Assembly: GCA_963835535.1 (NCBI GenBank)
Contig: CAWIFL010000003.1
Coordinates: 62,001-126,000 of the forward strand
Origin: Fen-1245 sp963835535
Lineage (GTDB): Bacteria > Gemmatimonadota > Gemmatimonadetes > Gemmatimonadales > JACORV01
DNA length: 64,000 bases
Direction: 5' to 3'
Below are positions 14,939 through 23,598 of the stretch, in pieces (within the stretch, counting starts at the first letter, position 1; every line of letters begins with the position of its first letter). The position numbers and the translations under genes were made by a program. Under the pieces are notes generated by a model that ran no database searches, was not told where the DNA came from, and saw nothing but the letters and a program-made list of their open reading frames with translations.

Positions 14939-16777
14939 ATGGGCACGTCGATCGGCTACCTGGACGGGCCGCGCCTGCGCCGCTCGATCCTGGCCGCTGC
15001 CGCGTGGGTCGGCGCAAGTCGCGACGAGCTGAATCGCATCAACGTCTTCCCGGTCCCGGACGGCGACACCGGCACGAACTTCACGCTGACGCTGAAGTCC
15101 ATCGTCGATGCACTGCACCGCCTCGGCGACGCGCCCCTGCCCGAGGTGACGCGGACGGTCGCCCAGGCGTCGGTCGAAGGCGCCCGCGGCAATTCCGGGA
15201 TGATGCTCTCCCACTTCCTGCTCGGGTTCAGCGAGGGCATCGGCGGAAAGGCGCGGGTGCGCGCCCACGAGCTCGCCGCGGCGTTCCGGCGCGGGTTCGA
15301 GCGGCTGGAGGCGGCGCTCGAGGACCCGGTCGAGGGCACCATCCTCTCGGTCGCTCGCGAGGCCGCGGTGGGAGCCGAGCGCGCGGCGGCGCGGGCGGAC
15401 GGCGACATCCTCCCGGTGATCAAGTCCACGCTCGAGCACGCGGATCAGGCGCTGCAGCGGACCCCGGACCAGCTCGCCGTGCTGAAGGAAGCCGGCGTGG
15501 TGGACGCAGGCGGCAAGGGTTTCGTGCGCCTGCTCGAGGGCATCATCCGCCTGATCGAGAAGGGGATGATGGCGGCCGATCCCGTGCAGGCGTCGGCCGG
15601 GGTGGCCCCCGCGGCGCTGGCCGAGGTGGCGGCGGCGCTGGACTACCGGTTCTGCACCGAAGTGCTGGTGCGTGGGGAGCAGCTGCCTTCCTCCGCGGAA
15701 GCACGCGTGGCCATCGGACCGCTCGGCGGCTCGCTCCTGGTCCTGCGCGCGGGCGACCTGCTGCGCGTCCACGTCCACACCGACGACGCCGAGGCGGTGT
15801 TCCGCATCGCGGAGCGGTGGGGCGAGATCGTGACGCGCAAAGCCGACGACATGCGCGAGCAGCACCGGCTGCTGACGACCGCGTCGCGCCAGGTCGCCGT
15901 GGTGTGCGATTCCTCGTGCGACCTTCCCGACGCGGTGCTCGACCGGTACGGCATCGCGATGGTGCCGCTCCAGCTGCTGTTCGGGAATGAGGTGTTCCTC
16001 GATCGCGTCGAGATGGACGCGTCCGAGTTCTACCGGCGCCTGCGCGGCGGCGCGACGAACGCCACGACGAGCCAGCCCACGCCGGCGCAGTTCACGGCCG
16101 CCTTCGAGCATGCGCGCGCCGGCGCCGACGAGGTGGTCGTCGTCCTGCTCTCCTCCGGGCTCTCGGGGACGTACGCAAACGCCGAGGCCGCGCGCCGCTC
16201 CTTCGCTGCCGGCGGGATCCACCTGGTGGACAGCCACAGTGTCTCCCTCGGCCTGGGCCTGCTCGCGCTCCGGGCCGCCGAGCTGGCCGAGGCCGGCTGG
16301 GGCGGGGCCGCGATCGCCCGCGAGCTGGAGCGCCTGCGCGACCAGAGCGGGTCGTACATCACGGTGGACAAGCTGGACCAGCTGCTCCGCTCGGGGCGGG
16401 TCTCGCGGATGCAGGCCTGGCTGGGCTCGCTGCTCGACATGAAGCCGATTCTCTCGCTCGACCGCGAGGGCCTCGTGGTCGCCGCCGCCCGCGTGCGCCA
16501 CCAGGCCGCGCTGCAGCCGCGCCTCTTCCAGCTCCTGGACCGGGCCCTGCCCCGTCAGCGGCAGCGGCTCCGGCTGGGCGTCGCGCATGCCGACACGCCC
16601 GAGCTCGCCGAGCAGCTGCAGCGGGCGCTGCGCGAGCGCTACCAGCCGCTCGACGTGGTGGTGTCGACGGTGACCGGCGTGCTGGCGGCGCACACCGGGC
16701 CCGGCGCGTGGGGCGTCTTCTATCAGGTGGAAGACGGCGCCCCGGCCGGCGCTCCCGCGGCTATCGGAGCGTCATGA
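14939..16777 (+). CDS. DAK2-DegV fusion protein (FakA-FakB-like fatty acid kinase)
   Basis: 612 residues. The N-terminal about 200 residues are a DhaL/DAK2 (FakA N-terminal) domain with the Mg-ATP site NVFPVPDGDTGTNF, EGARGNSGMML and DAGGKGFVRLLEG. A linker region (about 215-315) follows, and the C-terminal 290 residues are a DegV/EDD fatty-acid-binding domain (VVCDSSCDLP, TSQPTPAQF, SSGLSGTY, HTGPGAWGV). In Firmicutes the kinase FakA and the carrier FakB are separate proteins that make acyl phosphate. Here both are one chain, suggesting direct hand-off of the acyl group. ATG 14939 is 3 bp after the rplI stop; the stop overlaps rsfS (ATGA). Confidence 0.88.
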   Translation: MGTSIGYLDGPRLRRSILAAAAWVGASRDELNRINVFPVPDGDTGTNFTLTLKSIVDALHRLGDAPLPEVTRTVAQASVEGARGNSGMMLSHFLLGFSEGIGGKARVRAHELAAAFRRGFERLEAALEDPVEGTILSVAREAAVGAERAAARADGDILPVIKSTLEHADQALQRTPDQLAVLKEAGVVDAGGKGFVRLLEGIIRLIEKGMMAADPVQASAGVAPAALAEVAAALDYRFCTEVLVRGEQLPSSAEARVAIGPLGGSLLVLRAGDLLRVHVHTDDAEAVFRIAERWGEIVTRKADDMREQHRLLTTASRQVAVVCDSSCDLPDAVLDRYGIAMVPLQLLFGNEVFLDRVEMDASEFYRRLRGGATNATTSQPTPAQFTAAFEHARAGADEVVVVLLSSGLSGTYANAEAARRSFAAGGIHLVDSHSVSLGLGLLALRAAELAEAGWGGAAIARELERLRDQSGSYITVDKLDQLLRSGRVSRMQAWLGSLLDMKPILSLDREGLVVAAARVRHQAALQPRLFQLLDRALPRQRQRLRLGVAHADTPELAEQLQRALRERYQPLDVVVSTVTGVLAAHTGPGAWGVFYQVEDGAPAGAPAAIGAS

Positions 16778-17169
16778 CCGAACGGAAACGCGCGCGAGCG
16801 CGGCCCAGGCGGGCGCGGCCGCCGGCGGCGAGCGAAGGGCTGGCGTGGGCGGTGGAGGCGTGCGTGGCCCGGAAGGCGGTGGACGGCGTGGTGCTGGACC
16901 TGCGGACGCTCAGCGACGCGGCGGACTACTTCGTCGTGGTTTCGGGAACGTCCGACACCCACGTCCGCGCGATCGCCGAGCACGTGCTGGAGACGCTGGA
17001 GCGGCGGGGGATGAAGGCGCATCACATCGAGGGGCTCGCGAGCGGCCGCTGGGTGCTGCTCGACTTCTTCGATTTCGTGGTCCACGTCTTCCATCCGTCG
17101 CTCCGCGAGTTCTACCAGCTGGAGGGCCTGTGGAGCGACGCGCCGCAGCGCGCCATTTGCACCGTCTGA
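16774..17169 (+). CDS. rsfS: Ribosome silencing factor RsfS
   Basis: About 131 residues from ATG 16774, overlapping the previous stop. RsfS/Iojap binds L14 and blocks 30S joining under starvation. Hallmarks: DLRTLSDAADYFVVVSGTSDTHVRAIAEHV and WVLLDFFDFVVHVFHPSLREFYQLEGLW. The N-terminal 25 residues are a basic Arg/Pro extension not seen in most family members. A larger upstream frame is open but lacks family similarity. Confidence 0.95.
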   Translation: MTERKRARARPRRARPPAASEGLAWAVEACVARKAVDGVVLDLRTLSDAADYFVVVSGTSDTHVRAIAEHVLETLERRGMKAHHIEGLASGRWVLLDFFDFVVHVFHPSLREFYQLEGLWSDAPQRAICTV

Positions 17170-17200
17170 ACTCTTTGAACTGCCGGCCTCCCGTCGTAGA

Positions 17201-18730
17201 TTGTTGACGTTGAAGCGCGTCCTCCCCTTCCTCGCTCTGCTCGTGGGGTGCTCCGGCTCGCGGTCCGGCGCACCCGACACCATCGGCACCCCTGCGGGCC
17301 GCGCCGCCCTGCAGCCGGAGGGCCCCCGCAGCATCCCGATCGTGGCGCTGCGCATCCTGGCCGGCGGCGGGGCGCTGCGCGTCTATCTCCTGCCCGCGCT
17401 GAAGCCGGCCGACTGGGCCCTGGGCGGCCGAACGTCGCCCGTGGCGACGGTGATCGGGATGGACGACGCCGGGCGCCGGCTGATCTATCGTGACAGCACG
17501 GGCAGCGTCGCGGCCTTCGACCTGGTGGCCTACCGCGAGCGGCCGGTCGAGGCCGACAGCATCTACGTCGGGCGCGGGGCGATCACGACCCTTGCCCCGG
17601 ACGGGACGCTGTACGCGGTCCTGGCGGACGGCTCCGTCATCGAGTCCGCGCCGTGGGGCGCGAGCGCGTGGCCGAACCGTCTCGGCCGCGGCGTGCGCGA
17701 CGCCTTTGCCGGCGTCGGCGCGAGCCTGATCACGATCCGCCACGCGGCCGCCGACACGCTCGCCCTGGCGTCGCGCGAGGCGGGCATCTCGCTCCGGGTG
17801 CCCGTCCCCTCGGCGACCGCCCGCATCGCGAGCCGCGACGGGGACGCGGTGGCGTTCGTGACCGACTCCGGCCTCGATGTCGTCGAGGAGCGCGACCCGC
17901 AGAACCCGTGGTACGTCCACCTCAGAGGCACGCCCGTGGCGGCGGCGTTCACGCCGTCGGGACACCGCATCTACGTCGCCCTCAGGACCAAGAGCGAGCT
18001 CGCCGTCGTGGACCGGTTCACGCACCACACCCTGGCCTCGCTCGCGCTGCCGGGTCCGGCGGGCGCCCTGCGGATGGATCCGTGGGGCCGCGCCGTCCTC
18101 GTCCGTCCGGCGGACGCGGGCAGCGACGAGACGTGGGTCGTCTCCGTCGCGGACGCCCGTGTCTCCGGCCGCGTGAGCACGCGCTGGGCGAGCGATCTGC
18201 CCACGGCGGCGGAGGACGGGGTCCTGCTGCTGCGGGAAGGCCCCAACGTCGTGGCGCGGGACATCCACTCGCTCGACTCGCTCGGGACGGTCGTCGCGGG
18301 AGCTGCCGATCTCTGGTTCGTCGGCCGGTGGAAGCCCACGACGGCGCCGAACGTGCTCCGCGAGGAGGCGCGCGAACCTGCGCCCCAGCGCACGCGGGCC
18401 GGGCAGGCCGCGCGCGCGGCGACGGCCGCCGCACCGCGGCGGAGCGCGCCGGCTGCCCCCGCTCCGGCCCCGGCCGCTGCGGCGCCGCCCCAGCGGGTCT
18501 GGGTGCAGGTGTCCGTGTCGCAGAACGAGAAGGCCTCCCGCGACCTGGCCGCCGAGCTCACCAAGTCCGGGCACGCCGCTCAGGTGATCGGTCCGCGCTC
18601 GCCCGGCGAGGGCTGGCGCGTGGTGGTGGGGCCGTACCCCTCGCGCAGCGCCGCCGATTCCGCCGGGCGCCTGCTCGGCCGTCCCTACTACATCCTCGAG
18701 CCGGGGCTCGAGGGACCGGACAGGCAATGA
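17201..18730 (+). CDS. SPOR-domain lipoprotein with beta-propeller-like middle
   Basis: About 509 residues. The N-terminus has a lipoprotein signal (LPFLALLVGCSGS, lipobox LVGC). The middle (about 40-390) is made of repeated short beta-strand-like units (ALRVYLLPALK, YAVLADGSVIE, HRIYVALRTKSELAVVDRF) as in YVTN/propeller proteins. An Ala/Pro linker (395-425) leads to a C-terminal SPOR domain (WVQVSVSQNEKASRDLAAEL...GWRVVVGPYPSRSAADSAGRLL), which binds denuded peptidoglycan at division sites. The start is TTG: 17201, 17204 or 17210 are all possible. The stop overlaps the next start (ATGA). Likely an envelope/division factor. Confidence 0.8.
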   Translation: MLTLKRVLPFLALLVGCSGSRSGAPDTIGTPAGRAALQPEGPRSIPIVALRILAGGGALRVYLLPALKPADWALGGRTSPVATVIGMDDAGRRLIYRDSTGSVAAFDLVAYRERPVEADSIYVGRGAITTLAPDGTLYAVLADGSVIESAPWGASAWPNRLGRGVRDAFAGVGASLITIRHAAADTLALASREAGISLRVPVPSATARIASRDGDAVAFVTDSGLDVVEERDPQNPWYVHLRGTPVAAAFTPSGHRIYVALRTKSELAVVDRFTHHTLASLALPGPAGALRMDPWGRAVLVRPADAGSDETWVVSVADARVSGRVSTRWASDLPTAAEDGVLLLREGPNVVARDIHSLDSLGTVVAGAADLWFVGRWKPTTAPNVLREEAREPAPQRTRAGQAARAATAAAPRRSAPAAPAPAPAAAAPPQRVWVQVSVSQNEKASRDLAAELTKSGHAAQVIGPRSPGEGWRVVVGPYPSRSAADSAGRLLGRPYYILEPGLEGPDRQ

Positions 18731-20127
18731 CCGGCACGGACGATACGTCCGAGCCGCTCGCCCGTTCGATCCCCGCGCTCTTCAGCGGAGCCGCGCTCGT
18801 CGCGCTCGTCCCGGCGACGGCCGACTTGGACGCGGCCGCCACGATGGCGTGGAACCTCGCCCGGGCCACCGCCGCCTCCGGCCGTCGCGTCGCGCTGGTT
18901 GACTGCCACGTGGACGAGCCCCAGCTGCACGCCGCGACCGGTGAGGACAATCACGACGGCATCGTGGACGTGTTCGAGTACGGGGCCTCTCTCTCCCGCA
19001 TCGCGCGGCAGCAGAACGAGCCCAACCTGTACTTCGTCCCCGCCGGCACCTTCGCCCCCGATCCCGCCGTGATGGCGGCGCACCCCCGCTGGCGCCGCCT
19101 CTCGGCCGGGTTCCGCCACGAAGACGCCGTGATGCTGCTCTTCCTGCCGGCCGACTGCGTCGTCTCCCTCGCCGCAAGCCTGGACGGGATGGTGGCGCTC
19201 GCCCCGGAGGGCGAGGAGGCCGGCCTGGCGAGCACGCCGGAGATCGAAGCGGGGGTCGATGCCGGCGTCCCGCTGCTGGCGACGCTGACGGACAGCGACG
19301 ACCTGACGCTGGTCGTCGGCCCGGCACCGGCTGAAGCGGGCGTCGCGCCGGTGGAGGCGAGCGCAGGGCCGCCGCCGGAGCCGGCGCTCGACGCCGCGGC
19401 GCCCGAGGACGCGCGGGCGCCGTCCGCGCTGTTCCCCCGCCGCGCGCGCGCCCCGCGCTCGGCATGGAGCGTGCGCGTGGCCGTGTATGGCTGCGTGACG
19501 CTCCTCGCGGCGGCGGTGCTCGTCGTGACCTACCGGCGAGCGCTGGGGCTGGGCGACTTCGGCCTCAAGGCGCTGGGGGCCGGCGAAGAGCCGGACAGCG
19601 CGCCGCGGATGCCCATCGTCCCCGCCTTCCGGAAGCTCGTGCCGCACGCCGTGGATACGCTGCCCTTCGCGGTTCAGGCGTCGGCGTGGACCAGCCTGGT
19701 CTTCGCTCTCGACGCCGGAGACGAGCTCGAGGCGCGCGGATTCGCGCCGATGATCGCCCCGATCCGGATCGGGAGCCGCGTCTGGTACCGCGTGTACGCC
19801 GGCCCGGTGGAGAGCCAGGACGCCGCCGACTCCCTGCTCGCGGCGGTGCGGGACGCCGGGCTCGACCGTCCGCGCACCGCGGTGCCGACCCTGGTTCCGC
19901 TGTCGCTCGCGATGCGGCGCGTCGCATCGGCCGATGCCGCGCGCGCCGAGCGCGCGCGCTTGAGGGGGATCGGCGTTCCGGCCTTCGTGCTGGGCCAGTC
20001 CGACGGTACGTACCGCCTGTACGCGGGGGCCTACGGGACCCCGGAGCAGGCCGCCTATCTCGACAGCCTCGTTACCTCAACCGGGAGCGCCGGGCAGCTC
20101 GGCCCGCGCGTCGGATTCCACCCATGA
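18727..20127 (+). CDS. ParA-like (P-loop-less) membrane protein with SPOR domain
   Basis: About 466 residues from ATG 18727. The N-terminal 200 residues resemble the ParA/BY-kinase fold (AATMAWNLARATAASGRRVALVDCHVDEPQLHAATG), but the position of the Walker A Lys-Thr reads VPATADLDAAATMAWN, so the nucleotide-binding loop is lost. A Pro/Ala linker, one membrane helix (about 245-270, VAVYGCVTLLAAAVLVVTY) and a C-terminal part (about 300-466) with two SPOR-like halves (PFAVQASAWTSLVFALDAG...VWYRVYAGPVESQDAADSLL) follow. The topology fits a cytoplasmic pseudo-ParA domain linked to a periplasmic peptidoglycan-binding domain. It overlaps both neighbours, including smc. Confidence 0.78.
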   Translation: MTGTDDTSEPLARSIPALFSGAALVALVPATADLDAAATMAWNLARATAASGRRVALVDCHVDEPQLHAATGEDNHDGIVDVFEYGASLSRIARQQNEPNLYFVPAGTFAPDPAVMAAHPRWRRLSAGFRHEDAVMLLFLPADCVVSLAASLDGMVALAPEGEEAGLASTPEIEAGVDAGVPLLATLTDSDDLTLVVGPAPAEAGVAPVEASAGPPPEPALDAAAPEDARAPSALFPRRARAPRSAWSVRVAVYGCVTLLAAAVLVVTYRRALGLGDFGLKALGAGEEPDSAPRMPIVPAFRKLVPHAVDTLPFAVQASAWTSLVFALDAGDELEARGFAPMIAPIRIGSRVWYRVYAGPVESQDAADSLLAAVRDAGLDRPRTAVPTLVPLSLAMRRVASADAARAERARLRGIGVPAFVLGQSDGTYRLYAGAYGTPEQAAYLDSLVTSTGSAGQLGPRVGFHP

Positions 20128-23100
20128 AGCTGCGCCGTCTCGAACTCTCGGGGTTCAAGTCCTTCGCCGACGCCGTGGAGCTGCTGGTGGACCCGGGCGT
20201 CACCGCGGTCATCGGCCCGAACGGCTGCGGCAAGTCCAACGTGTCGGACGCCGTGCGCTGGGTGCTCGGGGAGCACAACCCGCGCGTGCTCCGCGGCTCA
20301 CGGATGGAGGAAGTGATCTTCCAGGGTTCGGCGGGACGCCGGCCGCAGAACGTGGCCGAAGTCTCGATGATCTTCGACAACACCGATCGCGCGCTCGACC
20401 TCGACTTCGCGGAGGTGGTGCTGGGCCGCCGGGTCTCCCGGTCGGGCGAGTCGGAATACTTCATCAACCAGGCGCCGGTGACGCGGCGCGAGCTGCTGGC
20501 CAAGCTGGCGGGGACGGGGCTGGGGACGGACCAGGGCGTGGTGATCGAGGCGCGGATGGTCGATGCGCTGCTCTCCGACCGGCCGGACGACCGGCGCGCG
20601 CTGTTCGAGGAAGCGGCCGGGCTGGGGCTCTACCGGGACCGCAAGCGGAGCACCGAGCGCCGGCTGGAGGAGACCACGGCCGACCTCGCCCAGCTGGAGC
20701 AGGTCATCACGGAGGTGGAATCGCGGGTGCGCAGCCTGTCGCGGCAGCGGCGGCGGGCCGAGCGCCACGGCGAGATCGCGGAGCGGCGCTACCAGCTGGT
20801 CGCGGCCGTGGCGCGCCTGGACGTGGCGGAGGTGGACCGGGCGCTCACGCTTCTGGAGGACCGCCGCGCCACGCTCGGCGTCGAGCTGCCGGAGGGGCGG
20901 GCGGCGCAGACCGAGGAGGACCGGCAGCGGCAGGCGGCGGTGGAGGCGCGGGCAGGCGCGGAAGCGCGGCGCAGCGAGGTCGAGCGGCGGGTGGGCGAGG
21001 CACGCCTGGCGGTGAGCACGCTGGAGGGCGACCTGGCGCTCGCGACCGAGCGCATCGGCAACGCGTCGGCCCGGCGCGAGCGCGCCCTCAGCGAGCGCGC
21101 GGACACGCAGGCCTCCGCGGCGCGGGTCTCGCGCGAGCGCGAGGCGGCGGCGGCGGAGCGTCAGTCGGCCGAGCGCGACCGGGCGGCCGTGCAGGCGGAG
21201 CTGGAGCAGCGGCTCGCGGCCGAGGAGCGCACGCGGACGCACCTGACCGCGCAGCGCGCCGCGCTGAGGGAGATCGAGGAAGCGCTGCAGCGGCAGGCGG
21301 AGAGCGTGCGGCGGCTCGACGGCGAGCGGCAGGCGCTGGACCGTGAGTTGGCCGACCTGCGCGAGGAGCTGAGCGCGGCCGAGGCGCGGCGCGCCGCGCT
21401 GACGCAGGACCGGGACATCGCGGCCGGCGAGGCGGGAGAGACGGAGGCGCGGCGCGCGGCGCTGGCCGAGCGCCTGGTGTCCCTCGGCCTCGAGGCCGAC
21501 CGGGCGCGGCACGCGCTCGCCGAGGCACGCGAACACGAGGCGCGCCTCCGGGCGGACCGGCGCGCCACCGAGGAAGCGCTCGCCCAGACGACGGCGCGGC
21601 AGGGAGCGCTGGAACAGCTCGAGCGCGATCACGTGGGCCTCGCGCCGGCCGCGGCCGCGCTGCTGGCGGCCCGGGAACGGTTCGGGGGCGCGATCCTCGG
21701 ACCGCTGGCCGACTTCGTGCGGGCGCGCCGCGACGACGTGGCGCAGGCCGAGCACGTGCTTGGCGACTGGATGCACGCGGTCGTCGTCTCGGATCTGGCC
21801 GCGTGCGACGCGATCTACGGCTGGCACCGCGAAGAGGGCACCGGACCGTTGCTCCTCCTCCCGCTGGATCCGGGCCCGAGCGGCGCGACCCAGGATGGCG
21901 AGCTCGCATCGCGCGTCGAGGCGAGCGGCCCCGCCGCCCGCTGGGTTCGCGCCCTGCTGGCCGGGGCACGCCCCTTCGCGCCCTCCGGGGACGCCATCAT
22001 CCGCGCCAACGGCGCGGTGTTCCTGCCCGGCCCCGGCGCGCCGGGAGGCCCGCTCCGCCGGCGCGCCGACCTCGAGGCGCTGGGCGACGACGCCTCCCGC
22101 CTCGCGGGAGCGCTCGCGGAGCAGGATCGCGCCCTCGAGGTCACCGCGGGACAGCTGGAGCAGGCCGAGCGGGAGAGCGCCGGGGCGGACGCGGCGGTCG
22201 AGACGGCCCGCGCCGAGGAGCGGCGCGCGGTCGCCGAGGCGGACGACGCGAAGCGCCGGCTCGCGCACCTCGACCGCGACCTCGAGATCGAGAGCGGCCA
22301 GGTGGAGCGCCTGTCGGTGCGCCTGAGGGCCGTCCAGCAGCGGCTGGGCGAAGTGGACGGCGGCCTCTCGGCGGCGGATCTCGAGAAGATCAAGCTCGAC
22401 GGCCGTCTCGCCGCGGAGCGCGCCCGGCTGACGGAGCTGGAGGCCGAGCACGAGGCCGCCCGCGAGCGGCGCGTGCACTGGCAGGTGGAGGACGCACAGG
22501 TCGCCGCCCGCCTGGCCGCCGCGTTGGAGCGGGAAGGCCGCGCCACGACGGGCACCCGGGAGTTGACGGAGCGCGGCGAGGCGCTGGTGCAGGAGGCCGG
22601 CAGCCTGGACAGTGAGCTCTCGGCCCTCGAGCGGCAGCGGGCGCTCTGGCAGGAGGAGCTCGTCGAACGGCGCGCCGCGTTGGCCGAGCTGGAGCGCGCG
22701 TCCATCGGCGCCGCCCAGGGGCTGGCCGCCGCGGAGCAGGCGCTGCAGGACGTCGAGGCGCGGCTCGGCGCCGCACGCCAGCGGGTGGAGGCCCTCACCG
22801 AGGAAGCGCACCGGCTGGAGCTCGAGGCCACCGAGCTCGCGAGCACCCGCCGCCTGATGGGCGAACGCCTCTCGGCCGAGTGGGGCCGGAGCTTCGCGGA
22901 GATCCTGGCGGCGCCATCCGACGTGACCGGCGACGTGGCCGCGCTGCGGGCTGAAGCGGACGAGCTGAAGGCACAGATCGACGCGCTCGGGCCCATCAAT
23001 CCGCTGGCGGTCGAGGAGCACGCGGAGGAGAAGCGCCGCCTCGAGCACCTGGTGACCCAGCGCGACGACATCGTGGCCGGGCGGAACTCGCTCCAGCAGA

Positions 23101-23597
23101 GCGTGCGCGAGCTGGACGTGGTCGCGAAGGAACGATTCACCGCGACCTTCGCCTCGGCGCGCGCCAACTTCCAGCGGGTGTTCGAGACGCTCTTCGGCGG
23201 CGGCTCGTGCGACGTCTTCCTCCTCGACGAGAGCGATCCGCTCGACTCCGAGATCGAGATCACCGCCAAGCCGCGCGGCAAACGCACCGAGCGGATCCAC
23301 CTGCTCTCGCAGGGCGAGCGCTCGCTGGTCGCGCTGTCGCTGCTGTTCGGGATCTACCTCACCAAGCCCAGCCCGTTCTGCGTGCTGGACGAGGTGGACG
23401 CGCCGCTCGACGACGCGAACATCGGCCGCTTCACGCGCCTCCTGGACGAGTTCAAGGACAACACCCAGTTCATCGTGATCACGCACAACCCGCGGACGAT
23501 GGCGGTCGCCGATGCGGTCTACGGGATTACGATGCAGGAGCCCGGCGTCTCCAGTGTCGTGTCGGTGCGCCTGGGCAGCGAAACCCAAGCCGCGTAA
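20124..23597 (+). CDS. smc: Chromosome segregation SMC protein
   Basis: About 1157 residues from ATG 20124 (MKLRRLELSGFKSFAD), overlapping the preceding stop. Walker A GPNGCGKSN near residue 31; two long coiled coils rich in Arg/Glu/Ala; hinge region around 510-640 (FGGAILGPLADFVRARRDD); C-terminal Walker B VLDEVDAPLDDANIGRF. The ABC signature reads LLSQGERSLVAL near residue 1061, where nearly all SMCs have LSGGE, so the second Gly is Gln. The loop DALGPINPLAVEEH before the head is normal. It condenses and segregates chromosomes as a homodimer with ScpAB, which is not in this window. Confidence 0.95.
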   Translation: MKLRRLELSGFKSFADAVELLVDPGVTAVIGPNGCGKSNVSDAVRWVLGEHNPRVLRGSRMEEVIFQGSAGRRPQNVAEVSMIFDNTDRALDLDFAEVVLGRRVSRSGESEYFINQAPVTRRELLAKLAGTGLGTDQGVVIEARMVDALLSDRPDDRRALFEEAAGLGLYRDRKRSTERRLEETTADLAQLEQVITEVESRVRSLSRQRRRAERHGEIAERRYQLVAAVARLDVAEVDRALTLLEDRRATLGVELPEGRAAQTEEDRQRQAAVEARAGAEARRSEVERRVGEARLAVSTLEGDLALATERIGNASARRERALSERADTQASAARVSREREAAAAERQSAERDRAAVQAELEQRLAAEERTRTHLTAQRAALREIEEALQRQAESVRRLDGERQALDRELADLREELSAAEARRAALTQDRDIAAGEAGETEARRAALAERLVSLGLEADRARHALAEAREHEARLRADRRATEEALAQTTARQGALEQLERDHVGLAPAAAALLAARERFGGAILGPLADFVRARRDDVAQAEHVLGDWMHAVVVSDLAACDAIYGWHREEGTGPLLLLPLDPGPSGATQDGELASRVEASGPAARWVRALLAGARPFAPSGDAIIRANGAVFLPGPGAPGGPLRRRADLEALGDDASRLAGALAEQDRALEVTAGQLEQAERESAGADAAVETARAEERRAVAEADDAKRRLAHLDRDLEIESGQVERLSVRLRAVQQRLGEVDGGLSAADLEKIKLDGRLAAERARLTELEAEHEAARERRVHWQVEDAQVAARLAAALEREGRATTGTRELTERGEALVQEAGSLDSELSALERQRALWQEELVERRAALAELERASIGAAQGLAAAEQALQDVEARLGAARQRVEALTEEAHRLELEATELASTRRLMGERLSAEWGRSFAEILAAPSDVTGDVAALRAEADELKAQIDALGPINPLAVEEHAEEKRRLEHLVTQRDDIVAGRNSLQQSVRELDVVAKERFTATFASARANFQRVFETLFGGGSCDVFLLDESDPLDSEIEITAKPRGKRTERIHLLSQGERSLVALSLLFGIYLTKPSPFCVLDEVDAPLDDANIGRFTRLLDEFKDNTQFIVITHNPRTMAVADAVYGITMQEPGVSSVVSVRLGSETQAA

Positions 23598-23598
23598 G

